Source of the DNA: Fratercula arctica
Lineage: Eukaryota; Chordata; Aves; Charadriiformes; Alcidae
Length of the DNA: 64,000 nt
Assembly (NCBI GenBank): GCA_947846985.1
Contig: CANTUZ010000014.1
Coordinates: forward strand, 11,267,837-11,331,836
Direction: 5' to 3'
Of this stretch, positions 14,201 through 28,579 are shown piece after piece. The notes beneath the pieces are model-generated. The model saw only the letters and a list, made by a program, of their open reading frames with translations, was not told the origin of the DNA and searched no databases. Position numbers and translations under genes: made by a program. Every line of letters starts with the position of its first letter. The first letter of the stretch is position 1.

Positions 14201-17200
14201 ACGGGGCAGTCAGAGCACAACCCTTGGTGACATCGCGGGGCAGGCAGAGCCCCCCCTTTGTGACATCACGGGGCAGTCAGAGTCTGCTCTTGGTGACATC
14301 ACAGGGCAGTCAGAGCTCAACCCTTGGTGACATCATGAGGCATTCATAGCCCCCCTTTGTGACATCACAGGGCAGTCACAGCACAACCCTTGGTGACATC
14401 ACGAGGCAGTCAGAGGCTGCCCTTGGTGACATCATAGGGCAGTCAGAGTCCCCCTTTGTGACATCACGGGGCAGTCAGAGCACAACCCTTGGTGACATCA
14501 CAGGGCAGTCAGAGACCCCCATTGTGACATCATGGGGCAGTCAGAGTCCGGTCTGGGTGACATCATGACACAGTCATGGCCCGACCCTTGGTGACATCAC
14601 AAGGCAGTCAGAGTCCGCTCTTGGTGACATCACGGCACAGTCAGGGCCCGACTCTTGGTGACATCACGAGGCAGTCAGAACCCCCCTTTATGACAACACA
14701 GGGCAGTCAGAGCCTGCCCTTCGTGACATCACAGGGCAGTTACAGCCCCCCCTTTGTGACATCACGGGGCATTCAGAACCCGCCTTTGTGACATCACAGG
14801 GCAGTCAGAGCACAACCCTTGGTGACATCACTGGGGAGTCAGAGTCCGCTCTTGGTGACATCACAAGGTAATCACAGGCCGCGCTTGGTGACTTCAGAAG
14901 GGACTCAGAGCCCCCCCTTTGTGACATCACGGGGCAGTAAGAGCCCCCCTTTGTGACATCACGGGGCAGTCAAAGTCTGCTCTTGGTGACGTCACAGGGC
15001 AGTCAGAGCCCCCCTTTGTGACATCACAGGGCAGTCAGAGCAGAACCCTTGGTTGACATCACAAGGCAGTCAGAGCCCCACTTTGTGACATCACAGGGCA
15101 GACACAGCTCACGCTTGGTGACACTACGGCCCAGTCGGAGCCACCATTTGTGACACCACAGGGGAGTCAGAGGCCCCCTTTGTGACATCACAAGGCAGTC
15201 AGATCCCGTCCTTGGTGACATCACAGGACAGTCAGAGCCCCCATTTGTGACAGCAGAAGGGAGTCAGAGCCCCACTATGTGACATCACAGGGCAGTCAGA
15301 GCCCCGTTTTGTGACATCACGGGGCAGTCAGAGCCCGCCCTTGGTGACATCACAGGGCAGTCAGATCCCACCCTCTGTGACATCACAGGGCGGTCAGGGC
15401 CTGCCCTTGGTGACATCACAAGGCAGTCAGAACCCGCCCTTGGTGACATCACAGGGGAGTCAGATCCCGCCCTTGGTGACATCACAGGGGAGTCAGAGCC
15501 CCAGTTTGTGATATCAAAGGGCAGTTAGAGGCTGCCCTTGGTGATATCACAGGGCAATCACAGGCCGCGCTTGGTGACATCACAGGGGACTCAGAGTCCG
15601 CTCTTGGTGACATCACGAGGCAGTCAGAGCCCCCCTTTAGTGACATCAGGGGGCAATCAGAGCCCGCCCTTGGTGACATCACTGGACAGTCAGAGCCTGC
15701 CCTTGCTGACATCACAAGGCAGTCAGAACCCACCCTTTGTGACATCACCGGGCAGTCAGAGACCACCCTTTGCGATACCACGGGGTAGTCAGAGGCTGCC
15801 CTTGGTGACATCACAGGGCAGTCAGAGGCCCCCTTTGTGACATCACAATGCAGTCAGAGTCCGCTCTTGGTGACATCACGGCACAGTCAGGGCCCGACTC
15901 TTGGTGACATCACAGGGCAGTCAGAACCCCCCTTTATGACAACACAGGGCAGTCAGAGCCTGACCTTTGTGACATCACAGGGCAGTCAGAGCCCACCCTT
16001 GGTGACATCACGAGGCAGTCAGAGCCCACCCTTGGTGACATCATAGAGGAGTCAGAGCCCCACTCTGTGACATCACCGGGCAGTCAGAGACCACGCTTTG
16101 TGATACCGCGGGGTAGTCAGAGGCTGCCCTTGGTGACACCACGGGGCAGTCAGGGCCCGACCCTTGGTGACATCACATGGGAGTCAGAGCCCCAGTTTGT
16201 GACATCACAGGGCGTTCAGAGCCCCCCTTTGTGACACCACGGGGCAGTCAGATCCCGCTCTCTGTGACATCACAGGGGAGTCAGAGCCCACCCTTGGTGA
16301 CATCACAGGGCAGTCAGAGCCCACCCTTGGTGACACCATGGGGCAGTCAGAGCACACCCTTGGTGACATCACAAGGGAGTCAGAGCCCGACTTTGAGACA
16401 TCACATGGCAGTCACAGCCTACCCTCAGTGACATCACGGGGCAGTCAGAGCTCTCCTTTGTGACATCACGGGGCAGTCAGAGTCCGCTCTTGGTGACCTC
16501 ACGGCACAGTCAGAGCCCGACCCTTGGTGACATCACAAGGCAGTCAGAACCCGCCCTTGGTGACATCACCGGGCAGTCATTTCCCACCCTTGGTGACATC
16601 CCAGGGGAGTCAGAGCCCCAGTTTGTGACATCACAGGGCAGTCAGAGCCCCCCTTTGTGATACCACGGGGCAGCCTCAGCCCGCCCTTGGTGACATCACG
16701 GGGCAGTCAGAGCCAACCCTTGCTGACATCACGGGGCAGTCAGAGCACAACCCTTGGTGACATCGCGGGGCAGGCAGAGCCCCCCCTTTGTGACATCACG
16801 GGGCAGTCAGAGTCTGCTCTTGGTGACATCACAGGGCAGTCAGAGCTCAACCCTTGGTGACATCATGAGGCATTCATAGCCCCCCTTTGTGACATCACAG
16901 GGCAGTCACAGCACAACCCTTGGTGACATCACGAGGCAGTCAGAGGCTGCCCTTGGTGACATCATAGGGCAGTCAGAGTCCCCCTTTGTGACATCACGGG
17001 GCAGTCAGAGCACAACCCTTGGTGACATCACAGGGCAGTCAGAGACCCCCATTGTGACATCATGGGGCAGTCAGAGTCCGGTCTGGGTGACATCATGACA
17101 CAGTCATGGCCCGACCCTTGGTGACATCACAAGGCAGTCAGAGTCCGCTCTTGGTGACATCACGGCACAGTCAGGGCCCGACTCTTGGTGACATCACGAG

Positions 17201-19830
17201 GCAGTCAGAACCCCCCTTTATGACAACACAGGGCAGTCAGAGCCTGCCCTTCGTGACATCACAGGGCAGTTACAGCCCCCCCTTTGTGACATCACGGGGC
17301 ATTCAGAACCCGCCTTTGTGACATCACAGGGCAGTCAGAGCACAACCCTTGGTGACATCACTGGGGAGTCAGAGTCCGCTCTTGGTGACATCACAAGGTA
17401 ATCACAGGCCGCGCTTGGTGACTTCAGAAGGGACTCAGAGCCCCCCCTTTGTGACATCACGGGGCAGTAAGAGCCCCCCTTTGTGACATCACGGGGCAGT
17501 CAAAGTCTGCTCTTGGTGACGTCACAGGGCAGTCAGAGCCCCCCTTTGTGACATCACAGGGCAGTCAGAGCAGAACCCTTGGTTGACATCACAAGGCAGT
17601 CAGAGCCCCACTTTGTGACATCACAGGGCAGACACAGCTCACGCTTGGTGACACTACGGCCCAGTCGGAGCCACCATTTGTGACACCACAGGGGAGTCAG
17701 AGGCCCCCTTTGTGACATCACAAGGCAGTCAGATCCCGTCCGTGGTGACATCACAGGACAGTCAGAGCCCCCATTTGTGACAGCAGAAGGGAGTCAGAGC
17801 CCCACTATGTGACATCACAGGGCAGTCAGAGCCCCGTTTTGTGACATCACGGGGCAGTCAGAGCCCGCCCTTGGTGACATCACAGGGCAGTCAGATCCCA
17901 CCCTCTGTGACATCACAGGTCGGTCAGGGCCTGCCCTTGGTGACATCACAAGGCAGTCAGAACCCGCCCATGGTGACATCACAGGGGAGTCAGATCCCGC
18001 CCTTGGTGACATCACAGGGGAGTCAGAGCCCCAGTTTGTGATATCAAAGGGCAGTTAGAGGCTGCCCTTGGTGATATCACAGGGCAATCACAGGCCGCGC
18101 TTGGTGACATCACAGGGGACTCAGAGTCCGCTCTTGGTGACATCACGAGGCAGTCAGAGCCCCCCTTTAGTGACATCAGGGGGCAATCAGAGCCCGCCCC
18201 TGGTGACATCACTGGACAGTCAGAGCCTGCCCTTGCTGACATCACAAGGCAGTCAGAACCCACCCTTTGTGACATCACCGGGCAGTCAGAGACCACCCTT
18301 TGCGATACCACGGGGTAGTCAGAGGCTGCCCTTGGTGACATCACAGGGCAGTCAGAGGCCCCCTTTGTGACATCACAATGCAGTCAGAGTCCGCTCTTGG
18401 TGACATCACGGCACAGTCAGGGCCCGACTCTTGGTGACATCACAGGGCAGTCAGAACCCCCCTTTATGACAACACAGGGCAGTCAGAGCCTGACCTTTGT
18501 GACATCACAGGGCAGTCAGAGCCCACCCTTGGTGACATCACGGGGCAGTCAGAGCCCACCCTTGGTGACATCATAGAGGAGTCAGAGCCCCACTCTGTGA
18601 CATCACCGGGCAGTCAGAGACCACGCTTTGTGATACCGCGGGGTAGTCAGAGGCTGCCCTTGGTGACACCACGGGGCAGTCAGGGCCCGACCCTTGGTGA
18701 CATCACATGGGAGTCAGAGCCCCAGTTTGTGACATCACAGGGCGTTCAGAGCCCCCCTTTGTGACACCACGGGGCAGTCAGATCCCGCTCTCTGTGACAT
18801 CACAGGGGAGTCAGAGCCCACCCTTGGTGACATCACAGGGCAGTCAGAGCCCACCCTTGGTGACACCACGGGGCAGTCAGAGCACACCCTTGGTGACATC
18901 ACAAGGGAGTCAGAGCCCGACTTTGAGACATCACATGGCAGTCACAGCCTACCCTCAGTGACATCACGGGGCAGTCAGAGCTCTCCTTTGTGACATCACG
19001 GGGCAGTCAGAGTCCGCTCTTGGTGACCTCACGGCACAGTCAGAGCCCGACCCTTGGTGACATCACAAGGCAGTCAGAGTCCTCTCTTGGTGACATCATG
19101 GCACAGTCAGGGCCCGACTCTTGGTGACATCACAGGGCATTCAGAACCCGCCCTTTGTGACATCACTGGGCAGTCAGAGCACACCCTTGGTGACATCACA
19201 AGGGAGTCAGAGCCCCACTTTGTGACATCACAGGGCAGACACAGCTCACGCTTGGTGACACTACGGCCCAGTCAGAGCCACCACTTGTGACACCACAGGG
19301 GAGTCAGATCCCGCCCTGTGTGACATCACGGGGCAGTCAGAGGCCCCCTTTGTGACATCACAGGGCAGTCAGAGTCTGCTCTTGGTGACATCACAGGGGA
19401 GTCAGAGCCTGTCCTTGGTGACATCACAGGACAGTCAGAGTCTGCTCTTGGTGACATCACAGGGCAGTCAGATCCCGCCCTTGGTGACATCACAGGGGAG
19501 TCAGAGCCCCAGGTTGTGACATCACAGGGCAGTCAGATCCCACCCTCTGTGACATCACAGGGCGGTCAGGGCCTGCCCTTGGTGACATCACAAGGCAGTC
19601 AGAACCCGCCCTTGGTGACATCACCGGGCAGTCATTTCCCGCCCTTGGTGACATCCCAGGGGAGTCAGAGCCCCAGTTTGTGACATCACAGGGCAGTCAG
19701 AGCCCCCCTTTGTGATACCACGGGGCAGCCTCAGCCCGCCCTTGGTGACATCACGGGGCAGTCAGAGCCAACCCTTGCTGACATCACGGGGCAGTCAGAG
19801 CACAACCCTTGGTGACATCGCGGGGCAGGC
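8221..19830. repeat. 3.06-kb higher-order repeat, four tandem copies
   Basis: The marker word TGAGGCATTCATAG occurs at 8221, 11280, 14336 and 16866, giving units of 3,059, 3,056 and 2,530 bp and a fourth copy running to about 19830. Copies are nearly identical throughout, down to rare variants such as CAGCCTCAGCCCG and AGTCATTTCCC. The third copy has lost about 526 bp (close to 16 monomers) at about 16544. That in-register loss is what unequal exchange between monomers would produce. Confidence 0.9.
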
Positions 19831-22800
19831 AGAGCCAACCCTTGGTGACATCACAGGGGAGTCAGAGTCTGCTCTTGGTGACATCACGGGGAAGTGAGAG
19901 GCCCCCTTTGTGACATCACACAGCACTCAGAACCCGCATTTGGTGACAGCACGGGGCAGTCAGAGCCCCCCCTTTGTGACATCACAGGGCCATCAGAGCC
20001 CCCCTTTGTGACATCACAGGGCAATCAGAGCACAACCCTTGGTGACATCACAAGGCAGTCAGAGCCCCCCCTTAGTGACATCAGGGGGCAGTCAGAGCCC
20101 CCCTTCTGTGACATCACAGGGCATTCAGAACCCGCCTTTGGTGACACCATGGGGCAGTCAGAGCACACCCTTGGTGACATCACAAGGGAGTCAGAGCCCC
20201 ACTATGTGACATCACAGGGCAGTCAGAGCCCCGTTTTGTGACATCAGGGGGCAGTCAGAGCCCGCCCTTGGTGACATCACATGGGAGTCAGAGTCCGCTC
20301 TTGGTGACATCACGGTACAGTCAGAGCCCGCCTTTAGTGACATCAGGGGGCAGTCAGAGCCCGCCCTTGGTGACATCATAGACGAGTCAGAGCCCCACTC
20401 TGTGACATCACAGGGCAGTCAGTGCCCCGTTTTGTGACATCACGGGGCGGTCAGAGCACACCCTTGGTGACATCGCAGGGCAGCAGGGGCCCGCCGTTGG
20501 TGACATCATAGGGCAGTCAGAGACCCCCATTGTGACATCACAGGGCAGTCAGAGTCTGCTCTGGTTGACATCACGGCACAGTCAGGGCCCGGCCCTTGGT
20601 GACATCACAAGGCAGTCAGAGTCTGCTCTTGGTGACATCACGGCACAGTCAGGGCCCGCCCTTGGTGACATCACAGGGCAGTCAGATCCCACCCTCTGTG
20701 ACATCACAGGTCGGTCAGGGCCTGCCCTTGGTGACATCACAAGGCAGTCAGAACCCGCCCATGGTGACATCACAGGGGAGTCAGATCCCGCCCTTGGTGA
20801 CATCACAGGGGAGTCAGAGCCCCAGTTTGTGATATCAAAGGGCAGTTAGAGGCTGCCCTTGGTGATATCACAGGGCAATCACAGGCCGCGCTTGGTGACA
20901 TCACAGGGGACTCAGAGTCCGCTCTTGGTGACATCACGAGGCAGTCAGAGCCCCCCTTTAGTGACATCAGGGGGCAATCAGAGCCCGCCCCTGGTGACAT
21001 CACTGGACAGTCAGAGCCTGCCCTTGCTGACATCACAAGGCAGTCAGAACCCACCCTTTGTGACATCACCGGGCAGTCAGAGACCACCCTTTGCGATACC
21101 ACGGGGTAGTCAGAGGCTGCCCTTGGTGACATCACAGGGCAGTCAGAGGCCCCCTTTGTGACATCACAATGCAGTCAGAGTCCGCTCTTGGTGACATCAC
21201 GGCACAGTCAGGGCCCGACTCTTGGTGACATCACAGGGCAGTCAGAACCCCCCTTTATGACAACACAGGGCAGTCAGAGCCTGACCTTTGTGACATCACA
21301 GGGCAGTCAGAGCCCACCCTTGGTGACATCACGAGGCAGTCAGAGCCCACCCTTGGTGACATCATAGAGGAGTCAGAGCCCCACTCTGTGACATCACCGG
21401 GCAGTCAGAGACCACGCTTTGTGATACCGCGGGGTAGTCAGAGGCTGCCCTTGGTGACACCACGGGGCAGTCAGGGCCCGACCCTTGGTGACATCACATG
21501 GGAGTCAGAGCCCCAGTTTGTGACATCACAGGGCGTTCAGAGCCCCCCTTTGTGACACCACGGGGCAGTCAGATCCCGCTCTCTGTGACATCACAGGGGA
21601 GTCAGAGCCCACCCTTGGTGACATCACAGGGCAGTCAGAGCCCACCCTTGGTGACACCATGGGGCAGTCAGAGCACACCCTTGGTGACATCACAAGGGAG
21701 TCAGAGCCCGACTTTGAGACATCACATGGCAGTCACAGCCTACCCTCAGTGACATCACGGGGCAGTCAGAGCTCTCCTTTGTGACATCACGGGGCAGTCA
21801 GAGTCCGCTCTTGGTGACCTCACGGCACAGTCAGAGCCCGACCCTTGGTGACATCACAAGGCAGTCAGAGTCCTCTCTTGGTGACATCATGGCACAGTCA
21901 GGGCCCGACTCTTGGTGACATCACAGGGCATTCAGAACCCGCCCTTTGTGACATCACTGGGCAGTCAGAGCACACCCTTGGTGACATCACAAGGGAGTCA
22001 GAGCCCCACTTTGTGACATCACAGGGCAGACACAGCTCACGCTTGGTGACACTACGGCCCAGTCAGAGCCACCACTTGTGACACCACAGGGGAGTCAGAT
22101 CCCGCCCTGTGTGACATCACGGGGCAGTCAGAGGCCCCCTTTGTGACATCACAGGGCAGTCAGAGTCTGCTCTTGGTGACATCACAGGGGAGTCAGAGCC
22201 TGTCCTTGGTGACATCACAGGACAGTCAGAGTCTGCTCTTGGTGACATCACAGGGCAGTCAGATCCCGCCCTTGGTGACATCACAGGGGAGTCAGAGCCC
22301 CAGGTTGTGACATCACAGGGCAGTCAGATCCCACCCTCTGTGACATCACAGGGCGGTCAGGGCCTGCCCTTGGTGACATCACAAGGCAGTCAGAACCCGC
22401 CCTTGGTGACATCACCGGGCAGTCATTTCCCGCCCTTGGTGACATCCCAGGGGAGTCAGAGCCCCAGTTTGTGACATCACAGGGCAGTCAGAGCCCCCCT
22501 TTGTGATACCACGGGGCAGCCTCAGCCCGCCCTTGGTGACATCACGGGGCAGTCAGAGCCAACCCTTGCTGACATCACGGGGCAGTCAGAGCACAACCCT
22601 TGGTGACATCGCGGGGCAGGCAGAGCCAACCCTTGGTGACATCACAGGGGAGTCAGAGTCTGCTCTTGGTGACATCACGGGGAAGTGAGAGGCCCCCTTT
22701 GTGACATCACACAGCACTCAGAACCCGCATTTGGTGACAGCACGGGGCAGTCAGAGCCCCCCCTTTGTGACATCACAGGGCCATCAGAGCCCCCCTTTGT

Positions 22801-23447
22801 GACATCACAGGGCAATCAGAGCACAACCCTTGGTGACATCACAAGGCAGTCAGAGCCCCCCCTTAGTGACATCAGGGGGCAGTCAGAGCCCCCCTTCTGT
22901 GACATCACAGGGCATTCAGAACCCGCCTTTGGTGACACCATGGGGCAGTCAGAGCACACCCTTGGTGACATCACAAGGGAGTCAGAGCCCCACTATGTGA
23001 CATCACAGGGCAGTCAGAGCCCCGTTTTGTGACATCAGGGGGCAGTCAGAGCCCGCCCTTGGTGACATCACATGGGAGTCAGAGTCCGCTCTTGGTGACA
23101 TCACGGTACAGTCAGAGCCCGCCTTTAGTGACATCAGGGGGCAGTCAGAGCCCGCCCTTGGTGACATCATAGACGAGTCAGAGCCCCACTCTGTGACATC
23201 ACAGGGCAGTCAGTGCCCCGTTTTGTGACATCACGGGGCGGTCAGAGCACACCCTTGGTGACATCGCAGGGCAGCAGGGGCCCGCCGTTGGTGACATCAT
23301 AGGGCAGTCAGAGACCCCCATTGTGACATCACAGGGCAGTCAGAGTCCGCTCTGGGTGACATCACGGCACAGTCAGGGCCCGGCCCTTGGTGACATCACA
23401 AGGCAGTCAGAGTCTGCTCTTGGTGACATCACGGCACAGTCAGAGCC
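17866..23447. repeat. 2,791-bp tandem duplication within the satellite
   Basis: The segment 17866-20656 is followed directly by a near-identical copy at 20657-23447. Matching landmarks are all offset by 2,791 bp (for example 18012/20803, 19054/21845, 19894/22685 and 20532/23323). The unit overlaps the fourth 3.06-kb copy, so it arose later and joined part of that unit to a different stretch of monomers. Confidence 0.88.
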
Positions 23448-26400
23448 CGCCCTTCGTGACATCACAGGGCAATCACAGGCCGCGCTTGGTGACTTCAGAA
23501 GGGACTCAGAGTTCGCTCTTGGTGACATCACGGGGCAGTGAGAGGCCCCCTTTATGACATCACAGGGCAGTCAGAGCACAACCCTTGGTGACATCACTGG
23601 GGACTCAGAGTCCGCCCTTGGTGACATCACGGGGCAGTTAGAGACCCCTATAGTGACATCACACAGGACTCAGAGCCCGCATTTGGTGACAGCACGGGGC
23701 AGTCAGACCCCCCCCTTTGTGACATCACGGGGCCGTCAGAGCCCCGTTTTGTGACATCACGGGGCAGTCAGAGCACAACCCTTGGTGACATCACGAGGCA
23801 GTCAGAGCACCCCTTTGTGACATCACGGGGCAGTCAGAGCCCCCCTTTGTGACATCACAGGGCAATTAGAGCACAACCCTTGGTGACATCACGAGGCAGT
23901 CAGAGCCCCCCTTTGTGACATCACGGGGCAGTCACAGCCTACCCTCAGTGACATCACGGGGCAGTCAGAGCTCTCCTTTGTGACATCACAGGGCAGTCAG
24001 AGTCCGCTCTTGGTGACCTCTCGGCACAGTCAGAGCCCGACCCTTGGTGACATCACAAGGCAGTCAGAGTCCTCTCTTGGTGACATCATGGCACAGTCAG
24101 GGCCCGACCCTTGGTGACATCTCAGGGCATTCAGAACCCGCCCTTTGTGACATCACTGGGCAGTCAGAGCACACCCTTGGTGACATCACAAGGGAGTCAG
24201 AGCCCCACTTTGTGACATCACAGTGCAGACACAGCTCACGCTTGGTGACACTACGGCCCAGTCGGAGCCACCACTTGTGACACCACAGGGGAGTCAGATC
24301 CCGCCCTGTGTGACATCACGGGGCAGTCAGAGCCCCACTATCTGACAGCACGGGGCAGTCAGAGCCCCGTTTTGTGACATCACGGGGCAGTCAGAGTCTG
24401 CTCTTGGTGACATCACGGGGCACTCAGATCCCGCCCGCTGTGACATCACAGGGCAGTCAGAGCCGACCCTTGGTGACATCATAGAGGAGTCAGACCCCAC
24501 TCTGTGACATCACAGGGCAGTCAGAGACCACCCTTTGTGATACCAAGGGGTAGTCACAGCCCGCCCTTGGTGACATCACTGCGCAGTCAGAGCCTCACTA
24601 TGTGACATCACGGGGCAGTCAGAGTCTGCTCTTGGTGACATCACAGGGCAGTCAGAGCCCGAACCTTGGTGACATCACAAGGCAGTCAGAATCCGCCCTT
24701 TGTGATATCACCGGGCAGTCAGATCGCGCCCTTGGTGACATCACAGGGGAGTGAGAGCCTGTCCTTGGTGACATCACAGGGCAGTCAGAGCCCCCCTTTG
24801 TGACATCATGGGGCAGTCAGAGTCCGCTCTGGGTGACATCACGGCACAGTCATGGCCCGACCCTTGGTGACATCACAAGGCAGTCAGAGTCCGCTCTTGG
24901 TGACATCACGGTACAGTCAGAGCCCGCCTTTAGTGACATCAGGAGGCAGTCAGAGCCCGCCCTTGGTGACATCATAGACGAGTCAGAGCCCCACTCTGTG
25001 ACATCACAAGGCAGTCAGTGCCCCGTTTTGTGACATCACGGGGTCGTCAGAGCACAACCCTTGGTGACATCACGAGGCAGTCAGAGGCTGCCATTGGTGA
25101 CATCATAGGTCAGTCAGATCCCGCCCTTCGTGACATCACAGGGGAGTCAGAGTCTGCCCTTGGTGACATCACAAGGCAGTCAGAGTCCGCTCTTGGTGAC
25201 GTCATGGCACATTCAGGGCCCGACCCTTGGTGACATCACTAGGCAGTCAGAGTCCGCTCTTGGTGACATCACGGTACAGTCAGAGCCCGCCTTTAGTGAC
25301 ATCAGGGGGCAGTCAGAGCCCGCCCTTGGTGACATCATAGAGGAGTCAGAGCCCCACTCTGTGACATCACAAGGCAGTCAGTGCCCTGTTTTGTGACATC
25401 ACGGGGCGGTCAGAGCACACCCTTGGTGACATCGCAGGGCAGCCAGAGCCCGCCCTTGGTGACATCAGAGGGCAGTCAGAGACCCCCATTGTGACATCAC
25501 AGGGCAGTCAGAGTCCGCTCTGGGTGACATCACGGCACAGTCAGGGCCCGGCCCTTGGTGACATCACAAGGCAGTCAGAGTCCGCTCTTGGTGACATCAC
25601 GGCACAGTCAGGGCCCGACTCTTGGTGACATCACGAGGCAGTCAGAACCCCCCTTTATGACAACACAGGGCAGTCAGAGCCCGCCCTTCGTGACATCACA
25701 GGGCAATCACAGGCCGCGCTTGGTGACTTCAGAAGGGACTCAGAGTTCGCTCTTGGTGACATGACGGGGCAGTGAGAGGCCCCCTTTATGACATCACAGG
25801 GCAGTCAGAGCACAACCCTTGGTGACATCACGGGGCATTCAGAGCCCCCATTTGTGACATCACAGGGCAGTCAGAGCACAACCCTTGGTGACATCACTGG
25901 GGAGTCAGAGTCCGCTCTTGGTGACATCACGGGGCAGTGAGAGGCCCCCTTTGTGACATCACACAGGACTCAGAGCCCGCATTTGATGACAGCACGGGGC
26001 AGTCAGAGCCCCCCCTTTGTGACATCACGGGGCCGTCAGAGCCCCCCTTTATGACATCACAGGGCAGTCAGAGCACAACCCTTGGTGACATCACGAGGCA
26101 GTCAGAGCCCCCCTTTCTGACATCACGGGGCAGTCAGAGCCCCCCTTTATGACATCACAGGGCAGTCAAAGCACAACCCCTGGTGACATCACGGGGCAGT
26201 CAGAGCCCCACTTTGTGACATCACAGGGCAGTCAAAGCACAACCCCTGGTGACATCACGGAGCAGTCAGAGCCCCCCTTTGTGACATCACAGGGCAGTCA
26301 GAGCACAACCCTTGGTGACATCACAGGGCAGTCAGAGCCCCCCTTTATGACATCACAGGGCAGTCAAATCACAACTCCTGGTGACATCACGGGGCAGTCA

Positions 26401-28579
26401 GACCACAACCCTTGGTGACATCACAGGGCAGTCAGAGCCCACCCTTGGTGACATCACAGGGCAGTCAGAGCACAACCCTTGGTGACATCACGAGGCAGTC
26501 AGAGCCCCCCTTTATGACATCACAGGGCAGTCAAAGCACAACCCCTGGTGACATCACGGGGCAGTCAGAGCCCCCCTTTGTGACATCACAGGGCAGTCAG
26601 AGCACAACCCTTGGTGACATCACGAGGCAGTCAGAGCCCCCCTTTGTGACATCCCAGGGCAGTCAGAGCACAACCCCTGGTGACATCACGGAGCAGTCAG
26701 AGCCCCCCTTTGTGACATCACAGGGCAGTCAGAGCCCACCCTTGGTGACATCACAAGGGAGTCAGAGCCCGACTTTGAGACATCACATGGCAGTCACAGC
26801 CTACCCTCAGTGACATCACCGGGCAGTCAGAGCTCTCCTTTGTGACATCACGGGGCAGTCAGAGTCCGCTCTTGGTGACCTCACGGCACAGTCAGAGCCC
26901 GACCCTTGGTGACATCACAAGGCAGTCAGAGTCCTCTCTTGGTGACATCATGGCACAGTCAGGGCCCGACTCCTGGTGACATCAAAGGGCATGCAGAACC
27001 CGTCCTTTGTGACATCACGGGGCAGTCAGAGCACACCCTTGGTGACATCACGAGGCAGTCAGAGCCCCACTTTGTGACATCACAGGGCAGACACAGCTCA
27101 CGCTTGGTGACACTACGGCCCAGTCGGAGCCACCATTTGTGACACCACAAGGGAGTCAGATCCCGCCTCTGTGACATCACGGGGCAGTCAGAGCCCCACT
27201 ATGTGACAGCACGGGGCAGTCAGAGCCCCGTTTTGTGACATCACTGGGAAGTCAGAGCACACCCTTGGTGACATCACGGGGTAGGCAGATCCCGCCCTTT
27301 GTGACATCACGGCACAGTCAGGGCCCGGCCCTTGGTCACATCATAGAGGAGTCAGACCCCACTCTGTGACATCACAAGCCAGTCAGTGCCCCGTTTTGTG
27401 ACATCACGGGGCAGTCAGAGACCCCTTTGTGACATCACAGAGCAGTCAGAGCACAACCCTTGGTGACATCAGGAGGCAGTCAGAGGCTGCCATTGGTGAC
27501 GTCACAGGGCAGTCAGAGCCCCAATTTGTGACATCACAGGGCAGTCAGAGCCCGACCCTTGGTGACATCACGGGGCAGTCAGAGCACAACTCTTGGTGAA
27601 ATCACGAGGCAGTCAGAGCCCCGTTTTGTGACATCACGGGGCAGTCAGAGACCCCTTTGTGACATCACAGAGCAGTCAGAGCACAACCCTTGGTGACATC
27701 ACGAGGCAGTCAGACGCTGCCCTTGGTGACATCACAGGGCAGTCAGAGCCCCCCTTTGTGACATCACGGGGCCGTCAGAGACCCCTTTGTGACATGACAG
27801 GGCAGTCAGAACCCCGTTTTGTGACATCACGGGGCAGTCAGAGCACACCCTTGCTGACATCGCAGCGGAGTCAGAGCCCGCTCTTGGTGACATCACATGG
27901 GAGTCAGAGCCCCCCTTTGTGACATCACAGGGCAGTCAGAGTCTGCTCTTGGTGACATCGCAGGGCAGTCAGAGCCCGAACCTTGGTGACATCACAAGTC
28001 AGTCAGAGCCCCCGCTTTGTGACATCACAGGGCAGTCAGATCCCGTCCTTGGTGACATCACGGGGCAGTCAGACCCCCCTTTGTGACATCACTAGGCAGT
28101 CAGAGTCTGCTCTTGGTGACATCACGGCACAGTCAGAGCCCGCCTTTAGTGACATCAGGGGGCAGTCAGAGCCCGCCCTTGGTGACATCATAGAGGAGTC
28201 AGAGCCCCACTCTGTGACATCAGAAGGCACTCAGTGCCCCATTTTGTGACATCACGGGGCGGTCAGAGCACACCCTTGGTGACATCGCAGGGCAGTCAGA
28301 GCACACCCTTGGTGACATCACAAGGGAGTCAGAGCCCCACTTTGTGACATCACAGGGCAGACACAGCTCACGCTTGGTGACACTACGGCCCAGTCGGAGC
28401 CACCACTTGTGACATCGCAGGGCAGTCAGAGCACACCCTTGGTGACATCAAAAGGGAGTCAGATCCCGCCCTCTGTGACATCACGGGGCACTCAGAACCC
28501 CATTATGTGACAGCATGGGGCAGTCAGAGCCCCGTTTTGTGACATCACAAGGCACTCAGAGCCCACCCTTGGTGACATC

